DNA from: Xylanimonas cellulosilytica
GTDB taxonomy: Bacteria > Actinomycetota > Actinomycetes > Actinomycetales > Actinomycetaceae
Assembly: GCA_001072465.1 (NCBI GenBank)
Contig: JVKM01000049.1
Span: 1 to 33,329, forward strand
Direction: 5' to 3'
DNA: 33,329 bases
Position 1 is the stretch's first letter. Every line of letters starts with the position of its first letter. The notes beneath the pieces are model-generated. The model had not been told where the DNA came from. It did no database searches and saw only the letters and a list, made by a program, of their open reading frames with translations. The translations under genes and the position numbers were made by a program. Below are positions 6,261-15,163 of this stretch, in pieces.

Positions 6261-8306
6261 TCAGAAGCTACCGGAAGCGGAGGACCAGCCGCCCGAACCC
6301 CAGTCGGAGCTGCTCGAGCTCGAGCCCCAGTCAGAGCCGCCGCCGGAAGCGAAAGACCAGCCGGATCCGGACGAGCTGGAGCCGCTGTGGAAGGGATCGA
6401 AGTCGTCTCGGTGGTGCGAACCGGAATTCGAGAACAGCGTCGACCACAGGAGGAAGTCGCCCAGGGACGAGCCCGTGTAGGACCCGTTGCCCGTGGTGGG
6501 CTGTCCCCACGACCCGCCGAAGTTCTGGATGGGGGTCGCCATGACGCTGTCCGCGAGGGCGCGTGCGTTCATCGCGTGTGTCGACGCGGCCTCGGGATCG
6601 TCCTCGAGTGAGCGCTGAGCGGTGCTCAGGGCGCTCTCGGCGTTGTTCAGGGTCGAACGCAGCTCCAGATCGATGGCTCCGCGTCGGCCCTGCACGTAGC
6701 GCTGGGCCTGGGCGACGGCGGACTCTGCCAGCGAAATCTGCGCCTCGGCGGCCGTGCGAGCCTTCTCGTAGGCCTCCTCCTTGGTGCGCAGCGGTTCGAG
6801 TGCCGCGTCCAGGGTGGCCTCGGACATACGCAGGTGCTCGAGGGCTGCGAGCGGATCGCCCGTGTTCGCCAAGGCCGCCTGGGCCTCGGCGATGGCCGCG
6901 TGAGCGTCGGCCACCATCGGGTTGAACACCGCCGGATCCGTGTGCAGCTCGTTGACGTCAGTGATGTCCGAGGAAATCGAGCTGATCGCAGCGACGAGGC
7001 GATCGCGGATCGCGTCCAGGTCGGACTTCGCCGAGAAGATCGCGTCGGTCTGATGGTTGGCCATCGTCAGGGCGCGCAGGGCGGTGTCCAGGGCGCTCGC
7101 GGCGTGCGCACGGTCGGTGGACGCGGATGCTTCCGCGGTGTCGAGCGCGGTGCGCGCCGAGGTGAGGAGCGCCGAGGCCTGCTCCGGGTTGTCCTGGAGG
7201 GAGGCGAGCATCTGCGCAGGGTAGAGCGTCGAGATGCTGGCCAGCTCGGACTTCGCGCGCTCCAGATCCGTCAGCTCCTCCGCGAGGCGCTCGCGGGCCT
7301 CGGCGATTCGTTCGGGGAGCGAGGCCTGCTCGGCGCGCTTCGTTGCGAACGACGCCTGGATGGCGCTGAGCGGGTTCATGTTGGCACCCAGATCCCGCAT
7401 GATCGCGGTGGCCAGGCGGAGCTGTTCGGCGGGCAGGGTCGCGGAGTTCATCTGCCCCTGGGCGCTGAAGCCGCGCGAGACCGCCGCCTTCCCGGCTTCG
7501 ATGGCTCGGGCGAATTCGTCCGTGGAGCTCAGGCCGAATTGCGCGCGCGCGTAGTTGAGTTCGTCCGTCGCGGTACGCACCTGCTCGTCTGCGGACAGGA
7601 GTTGTCGATTCGCTTCCTGAGCGGCACGCGCCGCGCTCTCGGCGTCAACCTGTGCGGCCTGCTGGGCCGCGAGCCTGTTGCGACGCGACGAGCGCGCAAC
7701 TCCGATGGCGACGGCAATGACGCCACCCACGAGCAGCAGGAACATGACGAACATGCCGAAAAGTGATCCGGTGTCGTCGTTGGTCGCGCCGGCGTTGCTC
7801 GAGTAACTCGAGCCCGTGGAACTGGAACCCGAACTGGACGTGCCGCTCACGAGGGTATTGACGAATGCGTTGACACCGTTGGCGACCGCGGAAGAGGTCA
7901 GAGGATTGGGCGTCAACTGGCCCTCGGATGCGCGCACGGCGCTCTGGAGAGAGGAACTCGAGGGGCCGTTGTAGGAACATGCCGCGTCACGGCGCTGCGA
8001 GTATGCGATGACGTAGACGACGGTGCCGTTGGCCAGGGAGGAGCGCTCGACGGTCTGCTTGCACCAGGAGTCTGCGTCCGTGCCCGAGAAGTTTGCGACG
8101 ACGACGACCTTGACGGGTTTGCCCGAGGAGGCGGCCCTGCTTGTGGCGGACTCGATCGTGGAACGGTCTGCGCTGGCAAGCCAGCCGTCGGGATCGGTGA
8201 CCGAATCGCTGATGGACATGGGCGACGCTGCGAGCGCGGGAAGGCCCAGCGCAAGCAGTATCGCTGTCAGAACAGCGATGAGGCTGAAACGGCGGATTCG
8301 TGTCAC
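6261..8306 (-). CDS. TPM-domain membrane protein with coiled coil and Gly/Ser tail
   Basis: I chose GTG 8306 because AGGAGGACCCC precedes it directly and the protein then starts MTRIRRFSLI, like its paralogue; an ATG 14 codons upstream lacks these features. The 681 residues comprise a signal peptide (1-27), an extracellular TPM domain (about 33-150; VTDPDGWLAS, VVVANFSG, Cys82, Cys110) and a Ser-rich linker. A membrane segment (182-204), cytoplasmic helical repeats (about 215-620) and a Gly/Ser/Trp-rich C-terminal tail complete it. The domain order is that of actinobacterial TPM-domain proteins, whose function is not settled. It is paralogous along its length to the gene at 4458-6044, with long near-identical stretches such as LYPxxMLASLQDNP. 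This copy looks like the complete version. Confidence 0.88.
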   Translation of the reverse strand: MTRIRRFSLIAVLTAILLALGLPALAASPMSISDSVTDPDGWLASADRSTIESATSRAASSGKPVKVVVVANFSGTDADSWCKQTVERSSLANGTVVYVIAYSQRRDAACSYNGPSSSSLQSAVRASEGQLTPNPLTSSAVANGVNAFVNTLVSGTSSSGSSSTGSSYSSNAGATNDDTGSLFGMFVMFLLLVGGVIAVAIGVARSSRRNRLAAQQAAQVDAESAARAAQEANRQLLSADEQVRTATDELNYARAQFGLSSTDEFARAIEAGKAAVSRGFSAQGQMNSATLPAEQLRLATAIMRDLGANMNPLSAIQASFATKRAEQASLPERIAEARERLAEELTDLERAKSELASISTLYPAQMLASLQDNPEQASALLTSARTALDTAEASASTDRAHAASALDTALRALTMANHQTDAIFSAKSDLDAIRDRLVAAISSISSDITDVNELHTDPAVFNPMVADAHAAIAEAQAALANTGDPLAALEHLRMSEATLDAALEPLRTKEEAYEKARTAAEAQISLAESAVAQAQRYVQGRRGAIDLELRSTLNNAESALSTAQRSLEDDPEAASTHAMNARALADSVMATPIQNFGGSWGQPTTGNGSYTGSSLGDFLLWSTLFSNSGSHHRDDFDPFHSGSSSSGSGWSFASGGGSDWGSSSSSSDWGSGGWSSASGSF

Positions 8307-8496
8307 GGGGTCCTCCTGCGATGTGGCGAACAGGTCAACATACACCATGTGCGCCGTGTGCGTCTAGCGTGTGATGCGCCGCGGCATCGGTGGTTGTTTC
8401 CGTGGGGTCAGTCTACGTGAAGGGGGAGGAAGAATGTGGGCAGCGGTGCTGTTCGCTACAGGCATCGGCCGCTCTCCCGCGCGCGGAGGAAGAGGG

Positions 8497-8525
8497 CCCT
8501 ATGATAGGGAGAGCCCATATGGGCT
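8497..8525 (+). promoter_or_regulatory. promoter-like box and two dyads before the cold-shock gene
   Basis: CCCTATGATAGGG (8497-8509) is a 6-bp dyad around a -10-like TATGAT (8500-8505). Three bases later AGCCCATATGGGCT (8512-8525) is a perfect 14-bp palindrome, in the presumed early leader upstream of GAAGGAGGGG and the ATG at 8554. No good -35 is seen. The second palindrome could be an operator or a short RNA hairpin controlling csp translation. Confidence 0.4.
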
Positions 8526-8553
8526 TTCAGACTATTGAGAGAAGGAGGGGACC

Positions 8554-8931
8554 ATGCCCACCGGTAAAGTGAGGTTCTTCGACGCAGATCGCGGTTTTGG
8601 CTTCATTGCGGGAGATGACGGCGCTGATGTCTTCCTCCACTCGTCCGCGCTGCCGGCCGACCACGCTAACCCGCGAGTGGGTGCTCGCGTGGAGTATTCG
8701 GTGGCCGACGGACGAAAGGGACCGCAGGCCCTGAGCGTGCGTTTCCTCAAGGAGACAGCTTCCGTTGCCCGAGCCAAGCGCCGCAAGCCGCAGGCGATGG
8801 TGCCCGTCGTCGAGGACCTGATTAAGCTCCTCGACTCGTCGAGCGCCGCGCTGCGTCGCGGTTCCTACCCGGACAACGCGACCAAGATCGCGAAGGTGCT
8901 GCGCGCCGTCGCAGAGGAATTTGATGCCTAA
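8554..8931 (+). CDS. cold-shock-domain protein with C-terminal extension
   Basis: The 125-residue protein opens with a cold-shock domain (about residues 1-67) carrying RNP1 RGFGFI (13-18) and RNP2 DVFLHS (25-30), which bind single-stranded nucleic acid. Bacterial CspA proteins are about 67-70 residues; here a basic linker (about 70-82) and a helical tail of roughly 40 residues follow, an architecture found in actinobacteria beside DUF3027 genes. The ATG follows GAAGGAGGGG. The stop overlaps the next gene's ATG by eight bases, so the two are probably translationally coupled. Likely role: RNA chaperone or regulator. Confidence 0.9.
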   Translation: MPTGKVRFFDADRGFGFIAGDDGADVFLHSSALPADHANPRVGARVEYSVADGRKGPQALSVRFLKETASVARAKRRKPQAMVPVVEDLIKLLDSSSAALRRGSYPDNATKIAKVLRAVAEEFDA

Positions 8932-9778
8932 GACTAGTGCCCGCCTGCGGGCAGTGAAGAAGGACGCCGTCCTTGAGGCCGCCGTCGACGTCGCGCGCGC
9001 CGGTGCCGAGGCCGTCGCGCACCCGCGTCCCGTCGGCGAGCACGTCGGATTCGAGATGGTGTCGGAGCGCCTGGCAACCCACTACTTCGCGTCGACCGAC
9101 GCGGGTTACGTGGGCTGGTGCTGGGCCGTGACCGTTGCCCGCGTGCCGCGCGGACGCGTCGCCACCGTGTGTGAAGTCGATATGACCCCTGGTGAGGGTG
9201 CGCTTCTGGCCCCCGAGTGGGTGCCGTGGGAGGATCGCCTGCGTCCCTCGGATATTTCTCGCGACGACGTCCTGCCGTACAAGGCGGACGATGAGCGTCT
9301 CGTGCAGAGCTTCGAGGACACGAGTGTGGACCCGGACCTGCCGGTCGTGCGAGAGCTCGGCTTAGGGAGGGTGCGCGTCCTCTCGCCGGAAGGGCACAGC
9401 CAGGCCGCGAAGCGCTGGTATGAGTCGGAGCGCGGCCCGAAGTCCGGGCGTCGCCCGCGCAACACGTGCTCGACGTGCGGCTTCCTCGTGAAGATGGGCG
9501 GGGACATGCGCACGATGTTTGGCGTGTGTGCGAACGAGTGGGCGACCGACGACGGCGCCGTGGTTTCCCTGGATCACACGTGCGGCTCCCACTCGGAGAC
9601 CGACGTGCCCAAGAACGGCACCGCGTGGCCCGTGCGTCCCTCGTGTGTGAACGAGGGGGCGCTCGACGCCGAGCCGATGCCGCGCGCATCGAACGAGGCG
9701 AAGAAGGACGAGGCCGTGGTCGCCGAAGTGACGTCCGACCAGGCCGAGGCCCCGACGGGTGAGGAACAGGGAAGTTGA
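8924..9778 (+). CDS. DUF3027 family protein
   Basis: The 284-residue soluble protein matches the actinobacterial DUF3027 pattern: an N-terminal AVLEAAVDVARAGAEA helix, GYVGWCWAVTVARVPRGR, LLAPEWVPWEDRLRPSD, and a cysteine cluster (Cys182, Cys185, Cys202, Cys220) that may bind zinc. The acidic tail after about residue 240 looks disordered. Function is unknown. ATG 8924 is preferred over TTG 8921; AGAGGA lies just upstream within csp. The eight-base overlap with csp implies a common operon and perhaps a shared role in nucleic-acid binding. A strong terminator follows at 9804-9836. Confidence 0.85.
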   Translation: MPKTSARLRAVKKDAVLEAAVDVARAGAEAVAHPRPVGEHVGFEMVSERLATHYFASTDAGYVGWCWAVTVARVPRGRVATVCEVDMTPGEGALLAPEWVPWEDRLRPSDISRDDVLPYKADDERLVQSFEDTSVDPDLPVVRELGLGRVRVLSPEGHSQAAKRWYESERGPKSGRRPRNTCSTCGFLVKMGGDMRTMFGVCANEWATDDGAVVSLDHTCGSHSETDVPKNGTAWPVRPSCVNEGALDAEPMPRASNEAKKDEAVVAEVTSDQAEAPTGEEQGS

Positions 9779-9803
9779 CGTTTCCTTCCGCTAAAAACTG
9801 ACA

Positions 9804-9836
9804 GAAAGCACCCGGGACTGATTCCCGGGTGCTTTC
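9804..9836 (+). terminator. terminator after the csp-DUF3027 pair
   Basis: GAAAGCACCCGGG and CCCGGGTGCTTTC form a perfect 13-bp stem around a seven-base loop, 26 bases past the DUF3027 stop. The next gene starts only 64 bases later and needs its own promoter within that gap, or read-through. Confidence 0.85.
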
Positions 9837-9899
9837 TCAGCAAGTGGGCATATGGCGAGTTTGTTTGCATGCTGGCCCCCGAGCAGGCACGATTATCCG

Positions 9900-11351
9900 G
9901 TGAGCACACAAGAAAAGACCGCCCCATCCCACGGCGGCTTCGCACAGTCACTTGATTCGTTCTTCCAGATCTCCAAGCGCGGCTCGACGATCAGTCACGA
10001 AATCCGCGGTGGATTTGTCACCTTCTTCGCGATGGCGTACATCCTGGTCGTCAACCCGGCGATCCTGGGCAACGCGGTTCCCGAAGACGGTTCCATTACG
10101 ACCCAGGGCATCGCCGCCGGCACCGCGCTCGTCGCGGGCATTATGACGATCCTCATGGGTGTCGTCGCGAACTACCCGCTGGCTCTTGCCGCAGGCCTCG
10201 GCCTCAACGCGGTCGTCGCCTTCACCCTGGTTCTCGGTGCCGGCCTCAGCTACGGCGAGGCCATGGGCATCATCGCCTGGGAAGGTATCCTCATCTTCCT
10301 GCTCGTCCTCACGGGCTTCCGCGAGGCCGTTTTCCGTGCGGTCCCCGCCGCCCTCAAGACTGCCATCACGGTGGGCCTGGGCCTCTTCGTGGCCCTCATC
10401 GGCCTCGTGAACGCGGGCATTGTGCGTACCGGCGCGACCCCCGTCCAGTTCGGCATCTCGGGCTCGCTCGACGGCTGGCCGGCCCTCGTCTTCGTGTTCG
10501 GCCTGTTCCTCATGATGATCCTCTACGTGCGCAAGGTGAAGGGCGCGGTGCTGATCTCGATCATCGCCTCCACGATCCTCGCAGTCATCGTTCAGGCCTT
10601 CGCCCACATCGATCGCATCTCCGACACCAACCCCACCGGTTGGGGTCAGACGGTTCCGGAGCTTAAGGGTTCCCCGATCGCCGTTCCGGTCTTCGACACG
10701 CTCGGCAAGGTGGATCTGTTCGGCGGCTTCGGCAAGCTCGGCGTCGTCTCCGTGATCCTGCTGGTCTTCTCGCTCATGCTCGCGGACTTCTTCGACACGA
10801 TGGGCACCATGGTGGCCGTCGGCGCCGAGGGCAACCTGCTGGACAAGGACGGCAACCCGCCTAAGACCCGCCAGATCCTGATCGTCGACTCCCTGGCCGC
10901 GGTGGCCGGCGGCGTCGGCGGCGTCTCCTCCAACACCTCTTACGTCGAGTCCGCCTCGGGTGTTGCCGAGGGTGCTCGCACCGGCCTGGCCTCCGTGGTC
11001 ACCGGCATCCTGTTCCTGCTGTCGACCTTCCTGGCGCCCCTCGTCGAGCTGGTTCCGACCGAGGCCGCCTCCACGGCCCTCGTGTTCGTCGGCTTCCTCA
11101 TGATGACCCAGGTGACCGGTATCGACTGGGATTCGCCGGAGGTTGCGATCCCCGCCTTCATGACGATCGCCTTCATGCCCTTCGGTTACTCCGTGTCCGT
11201 CGGCATCGGCGTGGGCTTCGTGACCTACGCGGTCATCCAGCTCGTCAAGGGCAAGGCCGCCAAGGTGCACCCGCTCATGTGGCTGGTCGCCGGTCTGTTC
11301 ATCATCTACTTCCTGATGGGCCCGATCCAGCGCCTCCTCGGCGTCGGCTGA
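9900..11351 (+). CDS. NCS2-family (AzgA-type) purine permease
   Basis: The 483-residue, highly hydrophobic protein has about 12-14 membrane segments. Family motifs of AzgA-like hypoxanthine/guanine/adenine permeases are present: RGSTISHEIRGGFVTFFAMA and VVNPAIL near the N-terminus, LGLNAVVAFT, a DFFDTMGTMVAVGAEGNLLD segment, and SSNTSYVESASGVAEGARTG. These proteins import purine bases by proton symport at the cytoplasmic membrane. GTG 9900 gives the typical N-terminus; an upstream ATG at 9852 adds 16 residues without a better ribosome site, and neither has a strong Shine-Dalgarno. No purine riboswitch was seen in the 63 bases between the preceding terminator and the start. Confidence 0.9.
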   Translation: MSTQEKTAPSHGGFAQSLDSFFQISKRGSTISHEIRGGFVTFFAMAYILVVNPAILGNAVPEDGSITTQGIAAGTALVAGIMTILMGVVANYPLALAAGLGLNAVVAFTLVLGAGLSYGEAMGIIAWEGILIFLLVLTGFREAVFRAVPAALKTAITVGLGLFVALIGLVNAGIVRTGATPVQFGISGSLDGWPALVFVFGLFLMMILYVRKVKGAVLISIIASTILAVIVQAFAHIDRISDTNPTGWGQTVPELKGSPIAVPVFDTLGKVDLFGGFGKLGVVSVILLVFSLMLADFFDTMGTMVAVGAEGNLLDKDGNPPKTRQILIVDSLAAVAGGVGGVSSNTSYVESASGVAEGARTGLASVVTGILFLLSTFLAPLVELVPTEAASTALVFVGFLMMTQVTGIDWDSPEVAIPAFMTIAFMPFGYSVSVGIGVGFVTYAVIQLVKGKAAKVHPLMWLVAGLFIIYFLMGPIQRLLGVG

Positions 11352-11373
11352 TTCGTCACGCTTCATACCCTTC

Positions 11374-11406
11374 CCGCCCCGCCGGAGCCTTCCTCCGGTG
11401 GGGCGG
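11374..11406 (+). terminator. terminator after the purine permease
   Basis: CCGCCCCGCCGGAG and CTCCGGTGGGGCGG form a 14-bp stem with one mismatch/wobble and a five-base loop, 23 bases after the permease stop. Only scattered Ts follow. Confidence 0.75.
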
Positions 11407-11497
11407 TCGTATCCTGGGAAGGTGCACCGATGGGGGCCGGTCGGCGCCGCCAGCCCCGGCCTCGTTCGATGTGTGGAGTGAGAGAGGGAGGAACAGC

Positions 11498-12787
11498 ATG
11501 TCGGCAACGTTTGCATCCATGCGCTACGTGAACTACCGGTACTGGTTCGTCGCCTCCCTCATTGCGTCCACGGGCGTGTGGCTCCAGCGCGTCGCCCAGG
11601 ACTGGTACGTGCTGACGGTCCTCACCGATCACGACGCCTCCCAGGTTGGCCTCGTGACGGCCCTCCAGTTCCTCCCTATTATCCTGTTCTCCGCGTGGGC
11701 GGGGGTCCTCGCGGACCGCATCCCGGGGCGCCGACTCCTGCAGTGCACGCAGCTCGGCGTCGGCCTCGTGTCCCTCATCATCGGCATCGTCGTCCTGACG
11801 GGGACGGGCGAGCTCTGGCATCAATACATCCTGGCGCTCATCTCGGGGACGATCTCCGCCGTCGATACCCCAGCGCGCCAGGCCTTTGTGGGCGAGCTCG
11901 TTCCCCAGGAGAAGATGGCGAACGCTGTGGCCCTGAACGCCACCGCCTTCCATACTGCGCGCCTGATCGGCCCGGCCTCGGCCGGCTTCTTCATTGACTG
12001 GTGGGGGATTGGCCCAGTCTTTCTGATCGATGCCGTGATGTTCATGGCCCCCGTCATCGCGCTGGCCCTCATGCGCGGCGACCAGCTCTACCCGCGAACC
12101 CTCGTGCCGCGCGCCCCGGGTCAGCTGCGCGAGTCCGTGGTGTATGTGCACAGCCGCACCGACATTCGCATCATCATGGCGTTGATCTTCGTCGTGAGCG
12201 CCCTGGGCATGAACTTCCAGATGACGAGCGCCCTCATGGCGACGACCGTTTTCGGCAAGGCCGCCGGCTCTTTCGGCATCCTCTCCACGTTCATGGCGGT
12301 GGGGTCGATCCTGGGTTCCACGGGAGCTGCGCGCCGCGCGCCCCGCCTGCGCATCATCCTCCTGGGTGCCGCCTTCTACGGGATTGCTGAGATCCTCCTG
12401 GCCCTGTCGCCCTCCTACTGGTGGTTCGCGCTCCTGTCGATCCCCACGGGCTTTGGCATGCTCACGATGAACACGAGCGCGAGCGCCCTCGTTCAGACGC
12501 GCACCGACCCCGACAAGCGCGGCCGCGTCATGGCCCTGTACTCCCTCGTGTTCCTGGGGGCCACGCCGATCGGATCGCCGCTTATCGGATGGGTGGGCAC
12601 GACGTTTGGCGCGCGCTGGTCGATCCTGGTCGGCGGTATCGCCTCCCTCGGCATCGCGCTCATCTGCGGGGCGTGGGCGATGATCCACTGGAAGGGGCGT
12701 GTTGTACGACGCCGGACCTTCCCGTGGGTCGGTATCGAAGCAGATTCGTCCGTGGACGCACCGCGTCGCTCGGTCGACCCGCTCTGA
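11498..12787 (+). CDS. MFS transporter, DHA3/EntS-like
   Basis: ATG 11498 follows GGGAGGA; upstream in-frame sequence overlaps the terminator and is not coding-like. The 429-residue protein has about 12 membrane segments. Motifs of the DHA3 branch of the major facilitator superfamily are visible: NYRYWFVASLIASTGVWLQR at the start, AGVLADRIPGRRLL (motif A), and SAVDTPARQAFVGELVP. Members export drugs or siderophores such as enterobactin, but substrate cannot be read from the sequence. It stands alone between a terminator and the convergent serC, with only 18 bases between the two stops. Confidence 0.88.
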   Translation: MSATFASMRYVNYRYWFVASLIASTGVWLQRVAQDWYVLTVLTDHDASQVGLVTALQFLPIILFSAWAGVLADRIPGRRLLQCTQLGVGLVSLIIGIVVLTGTGELWHQYILALISGTISAVDTPARQAFVGELVPQEKMANAVALNATAFHTARLIGPASAGFFIDWWGIGPVFLIDAVMFMAPVIALALMRGDQLYPRTLVPRAPGQLRESVVYVHSRTDIRIIMALIFVVSALGMNFQMTSALMATTVFGKAAGSFGILSTFMAVGSILGSTGAARRAPRLRIILLGAAFYGIAEILLALSPSYWWFALLSIPTGFGMLTMNTSASALVQTRTDPDKRGRVMALYSLVFLGATPIGSPLIGWVGTTFGARWSILVGGIASLGIALICGAWAMIHWKGRVVRRRTFPWVGIEADSSVDAPRRSVDPL

Positions 12788-12805
12788 TTGGCGCCCGGTG
12801 AGGAG

Positions 12806-13933
12806 CTAGAGCACGCGCTCCAGGCAGTAGTCGATGCAGGCGAGGAGCGCCTCCACGTCCTCGACCTCAACGCTCGGCCACGTGCCAATGCGCAGCTGAT
12901 TGGCGCCCACGCCGCGGTAGGCGCCGATGTCGACGATCCCCCGCGCGCGCAGGTGAGCGGCCAGCTCGGAGGCGCTCGCGGCCTCGTCGATCTCGATCGT
13001 GGCGGTCACGGGGGAGCGCCAGGCCGGATTCTCGACGAAGGGGTGCGCCGCCAGGTTGGCCTCGGCCCAGTCGTAGATGAGGGACGAGGCCTGGGCACAG
13101 TGGGTGCTCACCGCGTCCATCCCGCCGCGCTTGAGGAGCCAGCGGACCTGGCGCTCCGCCATGATGATCGTTGCGAGCGCGGGAGTGTTGAGCGTTTGGT
13201 CCTTGCGCGAGTTGTCGATGGCTGCGGACAGGGAGAGGAACTGCGGGACCCATCGCCCGTCGGCTCTCTCCTCGACGCGGCGGGCGCGCTCGATGGCGGT
13301 GGGGGAGAGGATCGCGACCCACAGGCCGCCGTCGGATCCGAGGGCCTTCTGGAGAGAGAAGTAGTAGGCGTCGACCTGGGTCAGGTCGACCGGCGCGGCG
13401 CCCGCGATCGACGTGCCGTCCACGAGGGTGAGCGCACCGGGAGCCTCGACTCGGTAGACGGGGGAGGTGACGCCGGTGGAGGTCTCGTTGTGGGGGTAGG
13501 CGTACACGTCGATGCCTTCTGTTGCCCCGCGCGGGGACACGGTGGCGAGAGAACCAGGTGCGGCCTCGTCAATGAGGGGGGTTCCCAGGTGCGGGGCACG
13601 TGCCGCCTCGGAGGCAAACTTCGCGCCGAACGCGCCCCAGGAGCCGAACGCCGCGCGCGAGGAAATCAGGCACGCGCAGGCCACGTCCCAGAACGCGGAG
13701 GCGCCGCCGTTGCCCAGGACGACCTGGTAGTCCTCGGGGACCGACAGGAGGGTGCGCAGTCCTTCCTTCAGCGAGGCGACCACGCCTCGAACGGGGGCAG
13801 CGCGGTGGGAGGTTCCCATGAGGAGCGGAGAGGAAAGTGCCTCGATCTGCGCGGCGCGCACCTTGGAGGGGCCGCAGCCGAAGCGTCCGTCAGCGGGGAG
13901 GAGGGCCTGGGGGATGTCGGGGAAAGCCACCAT
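12806..13933 (-). CDS. serC: phosphoserine aminotransferase
   Basis: The 375-residue protein belongs to the fold-type I, class V aminotransferases and matches actinobacterial SerC in length and motifs. It has FGCGPSKVR near the N-terminus, GTSHRAAPV, NETSTG (149-154), VDGTS with Asp172 for the cofactor pyridine nitrogen, and FSLQKALGSDGG with Lys196 as the pyridoxal-phosphate lysine. It converts 3-phosphohydroxypyruvate and glutamate to phosphoserine in serine synthesis, and may also serve pyridoxine synthesis. The start is ATG 13933; the nearest GAGGAG is about 14 bases upstream, rather far. It is divergent from the DtxR-type gene and convergent with the MFS gene. Confidence 0.93.
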   Translation of the reverse strand: MVAFPDIPQALLPADGRFGCGPSKVRAAQIEALSSPLLMGTSHRAAPVRGVVASLKEGLRTLLSVPEDYQVVLGNGGASAFWDVACACLISSRAAFGSWGAFGAKFASEAARAPHLGTPLIDEAAPGSLATVSPRGATEGIDVYAYPHNETSTGVTSPVYRVEAPGALTLVDGTSIAGAAPVDLTQVDAYYFSLQKALGSDGGLWVAILSPTAIERARRVEERADGRWVPQFLSLSAAIDNSRKDQTLNTPALATIIMAERQVRWLLKRGGMDAVSTHCAQASSLIYDWAEANLAAHPFVENPAWRSPVTATIEIDEAASASELAAHLRARGIVDIGAYRGVGANQLRIGTWPSVEVEDVEALLACIDYCLERVL

Positions 13934-14106
13934 GGCAACAGCCTAGTCTCCTCACGCTGGGTATTTCCATCACGTTCATTAATCGAATTATCGTGAGGGC
14001 GCACACGTCGACACGCCCGTTTTTCCGCATCAACGCGTCGTTGCGCTTGCGGGAAGGAAGGTGACCCTATTCTGTGTTTATTACCTGCCTGATGAAGGAG
14101 GCCGAC

Positions 14107-14784
14107 GTGGCAGACCTGATCGACACCACCGAGATGTACCTCAAGACCATCCTCGAGCTCGAGGAGGACGGGGTCACCCCCCTGCGTGCGCGCATCGTCG
14201 ACCGCCTGGGGCACTCCGGCCCGACGGTCTCGCAGACGGTCGCGCGCATGGAGCGCGACGGGCTGCTGCACGTCATGGGCGATCGTCGCCTCGAGCTGAC
14301 TGACACTGGCCGGGCGCACGCCACCGAGGTGCTGCGCAAGCATCGCCTGGCCGAGCGCCTCCTCCTCGACGTGATCGGTATGGATTGGGCGCAGGTGCAC
14401 GACGAGGCGTGCCGCTGGGAGCACGTGATGAGCGACGCTGTCGAGGCGCGCCTGGAGGAACTGCTGAGCAACACCTGCGTGGACCCCTACGGCAACCCTA
14501 TGCCCGGTTGTGCGCCGCTGGAGGGCGCCTATTCTGCCGAGCTGGCGGTGCGTTCGCTCGAGGCGGGCGCGCTCACTCTGGTGCGCATCGGCGAACCAAT
14601 TCAGGCGGATGCGGAGCTGCTCGCTTCCTTCGACGAGCTAGGCCTGCGCCCGGGCGCTCGCGTGGGGCTTTCGGCGCACGGTGACGTCGTGCGTGTTGCC
14701 GCTCTCGACGAGGCCGGCGAGGTTCGCGGTTACCTGACGATCCCGATGGCGCTGGCCGCGCACCTTTTCGTGCGGGGTGAGTGA
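14107..14784 (+). CDS. DtxR/IdeR-type metal-dependent repressor
   Basis: GTG 14107 is placed by AAGGAGG five bases upstream and by residue numbering. With this start the primary metal site falls at Met10, Cys102, Glu105 and His106, and the second site at His79, Glu83 and His98, the same numbers as in DtxR and IdeR. The 225 residues comprise a winged helix (about 1-70), a dimerisation/metal domain (about 73-140) and a C-terminal SH3-like FeoA domain (about 150-225). DtxR/IdeR proteins repress iron uptake and siderophore genes when loaded with Fe(II), so iron specificity is likely. Regulated genes cannot be named; no clear 19-bp iron box was seen in the window. A terminator follows at 14803. 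Confidence 0.93.
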   Translation: MADLIDTTEMYLKTILELEEDGVTPLRARIVDRLGHSGPTVSQTVARMERDGLLHVMGDRRLELTDTGRAHATEVLRKHRLAERLLLDVIGMDWAQVHDEACRWEHVMSDAVEARLEELLSNTCVDPYGNPMPGCAPLEGAYSAELAVRSLEAGALTLVRIGEPIQADAELLASFDELGLRPGARVGLSAHGDVVRVAALDEAGEVRGYLTIPMALAAHLFVRGE

Positions 14785-14802
14785 GCGCTGACGATCGACG
14801 AG

Positions 14803-14827
14803 GCCGGGGTGATAAGCCCCGGCTTTT
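14803..14827 (+). terminator. intrinsic terminator after the DtxR-type gene
   Basis: GCCGGGG (14803-14809), a seven-base loop and CCCCGGC (14817-14823) are followed by TTTT, 18 bases past the stop. Confidence 0.8.
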
Positions 14828-14997
14828 GTCGTCTACGGGGTGTGTCGCGAATCGCGAAACGTGCGAGGAGGCGGGGTTTTTCCTGAGATCGCGGGAAGCA
14901 AATGTCACGGAATAGTAACGATGAGGATGGTCACTGTTACCAGAACGTGACATTGGCCGGGTGGTCAAGGTATAGTTCATATCGGTCATCAGACCAC

Positions 14998-15150
14998 CCG
15001 CCCATTCGGAACCCGAAGTGAGACGACGAATGGAGCGGAAAAATCGTCTCACGCGGGGAACCCAGATGTGGCTCCTTGAGCCTTGGGGTGAAGCTCGCAC
15101 GCCGAGCCGGACCTCCCGTCCGAACCCGACAGCTAACCTCGCAGGGAAAC
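14998..15150 (+). promoter_or_regulatory. c-di-AMP riboswitch (ydaO/yuaA class)
   Basis: The leader of the NlpC/P60 gene carries the conserved blocks of the ydaO class in order: GCGGGGAACCCA (about 15053-15064), a variable stem, TTGGGGTGAAGC (about 15081-15092), and CCGAACCCGACAGCTAACCT followed by CGCAGG near the 3' end (about 15120-15144). An extra perfect hairpin, GTGAGACGA with TCGTCTCAC, lies within the 5' half. This class binds c-di-AMP and generally lowers expression of cell-wall hydrolase and potassium/osmolyte genes; in actinobacteria it often precedes secreted NlpC/P60 or Rpf proteins, as here. The 5' boundary is approximate. Confidence 0.88.
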
Positions 15151-15163
15151 AGGGAGAACATGA

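Noticed and set aside
9837-9899. Purine riboswitch ahead of the purine permease
   Set aside because: Only 63 bases separate the preceding terminator from the start, and no purine-aptamer conserved core is present.
9948-11516. 522-codon minus-strand frame rich in His, Asp, Glu and Gly
   Set aside because: Shadow of the purine permease gene; the composition is typical of antisense to a hydrophobic high-GC gene.
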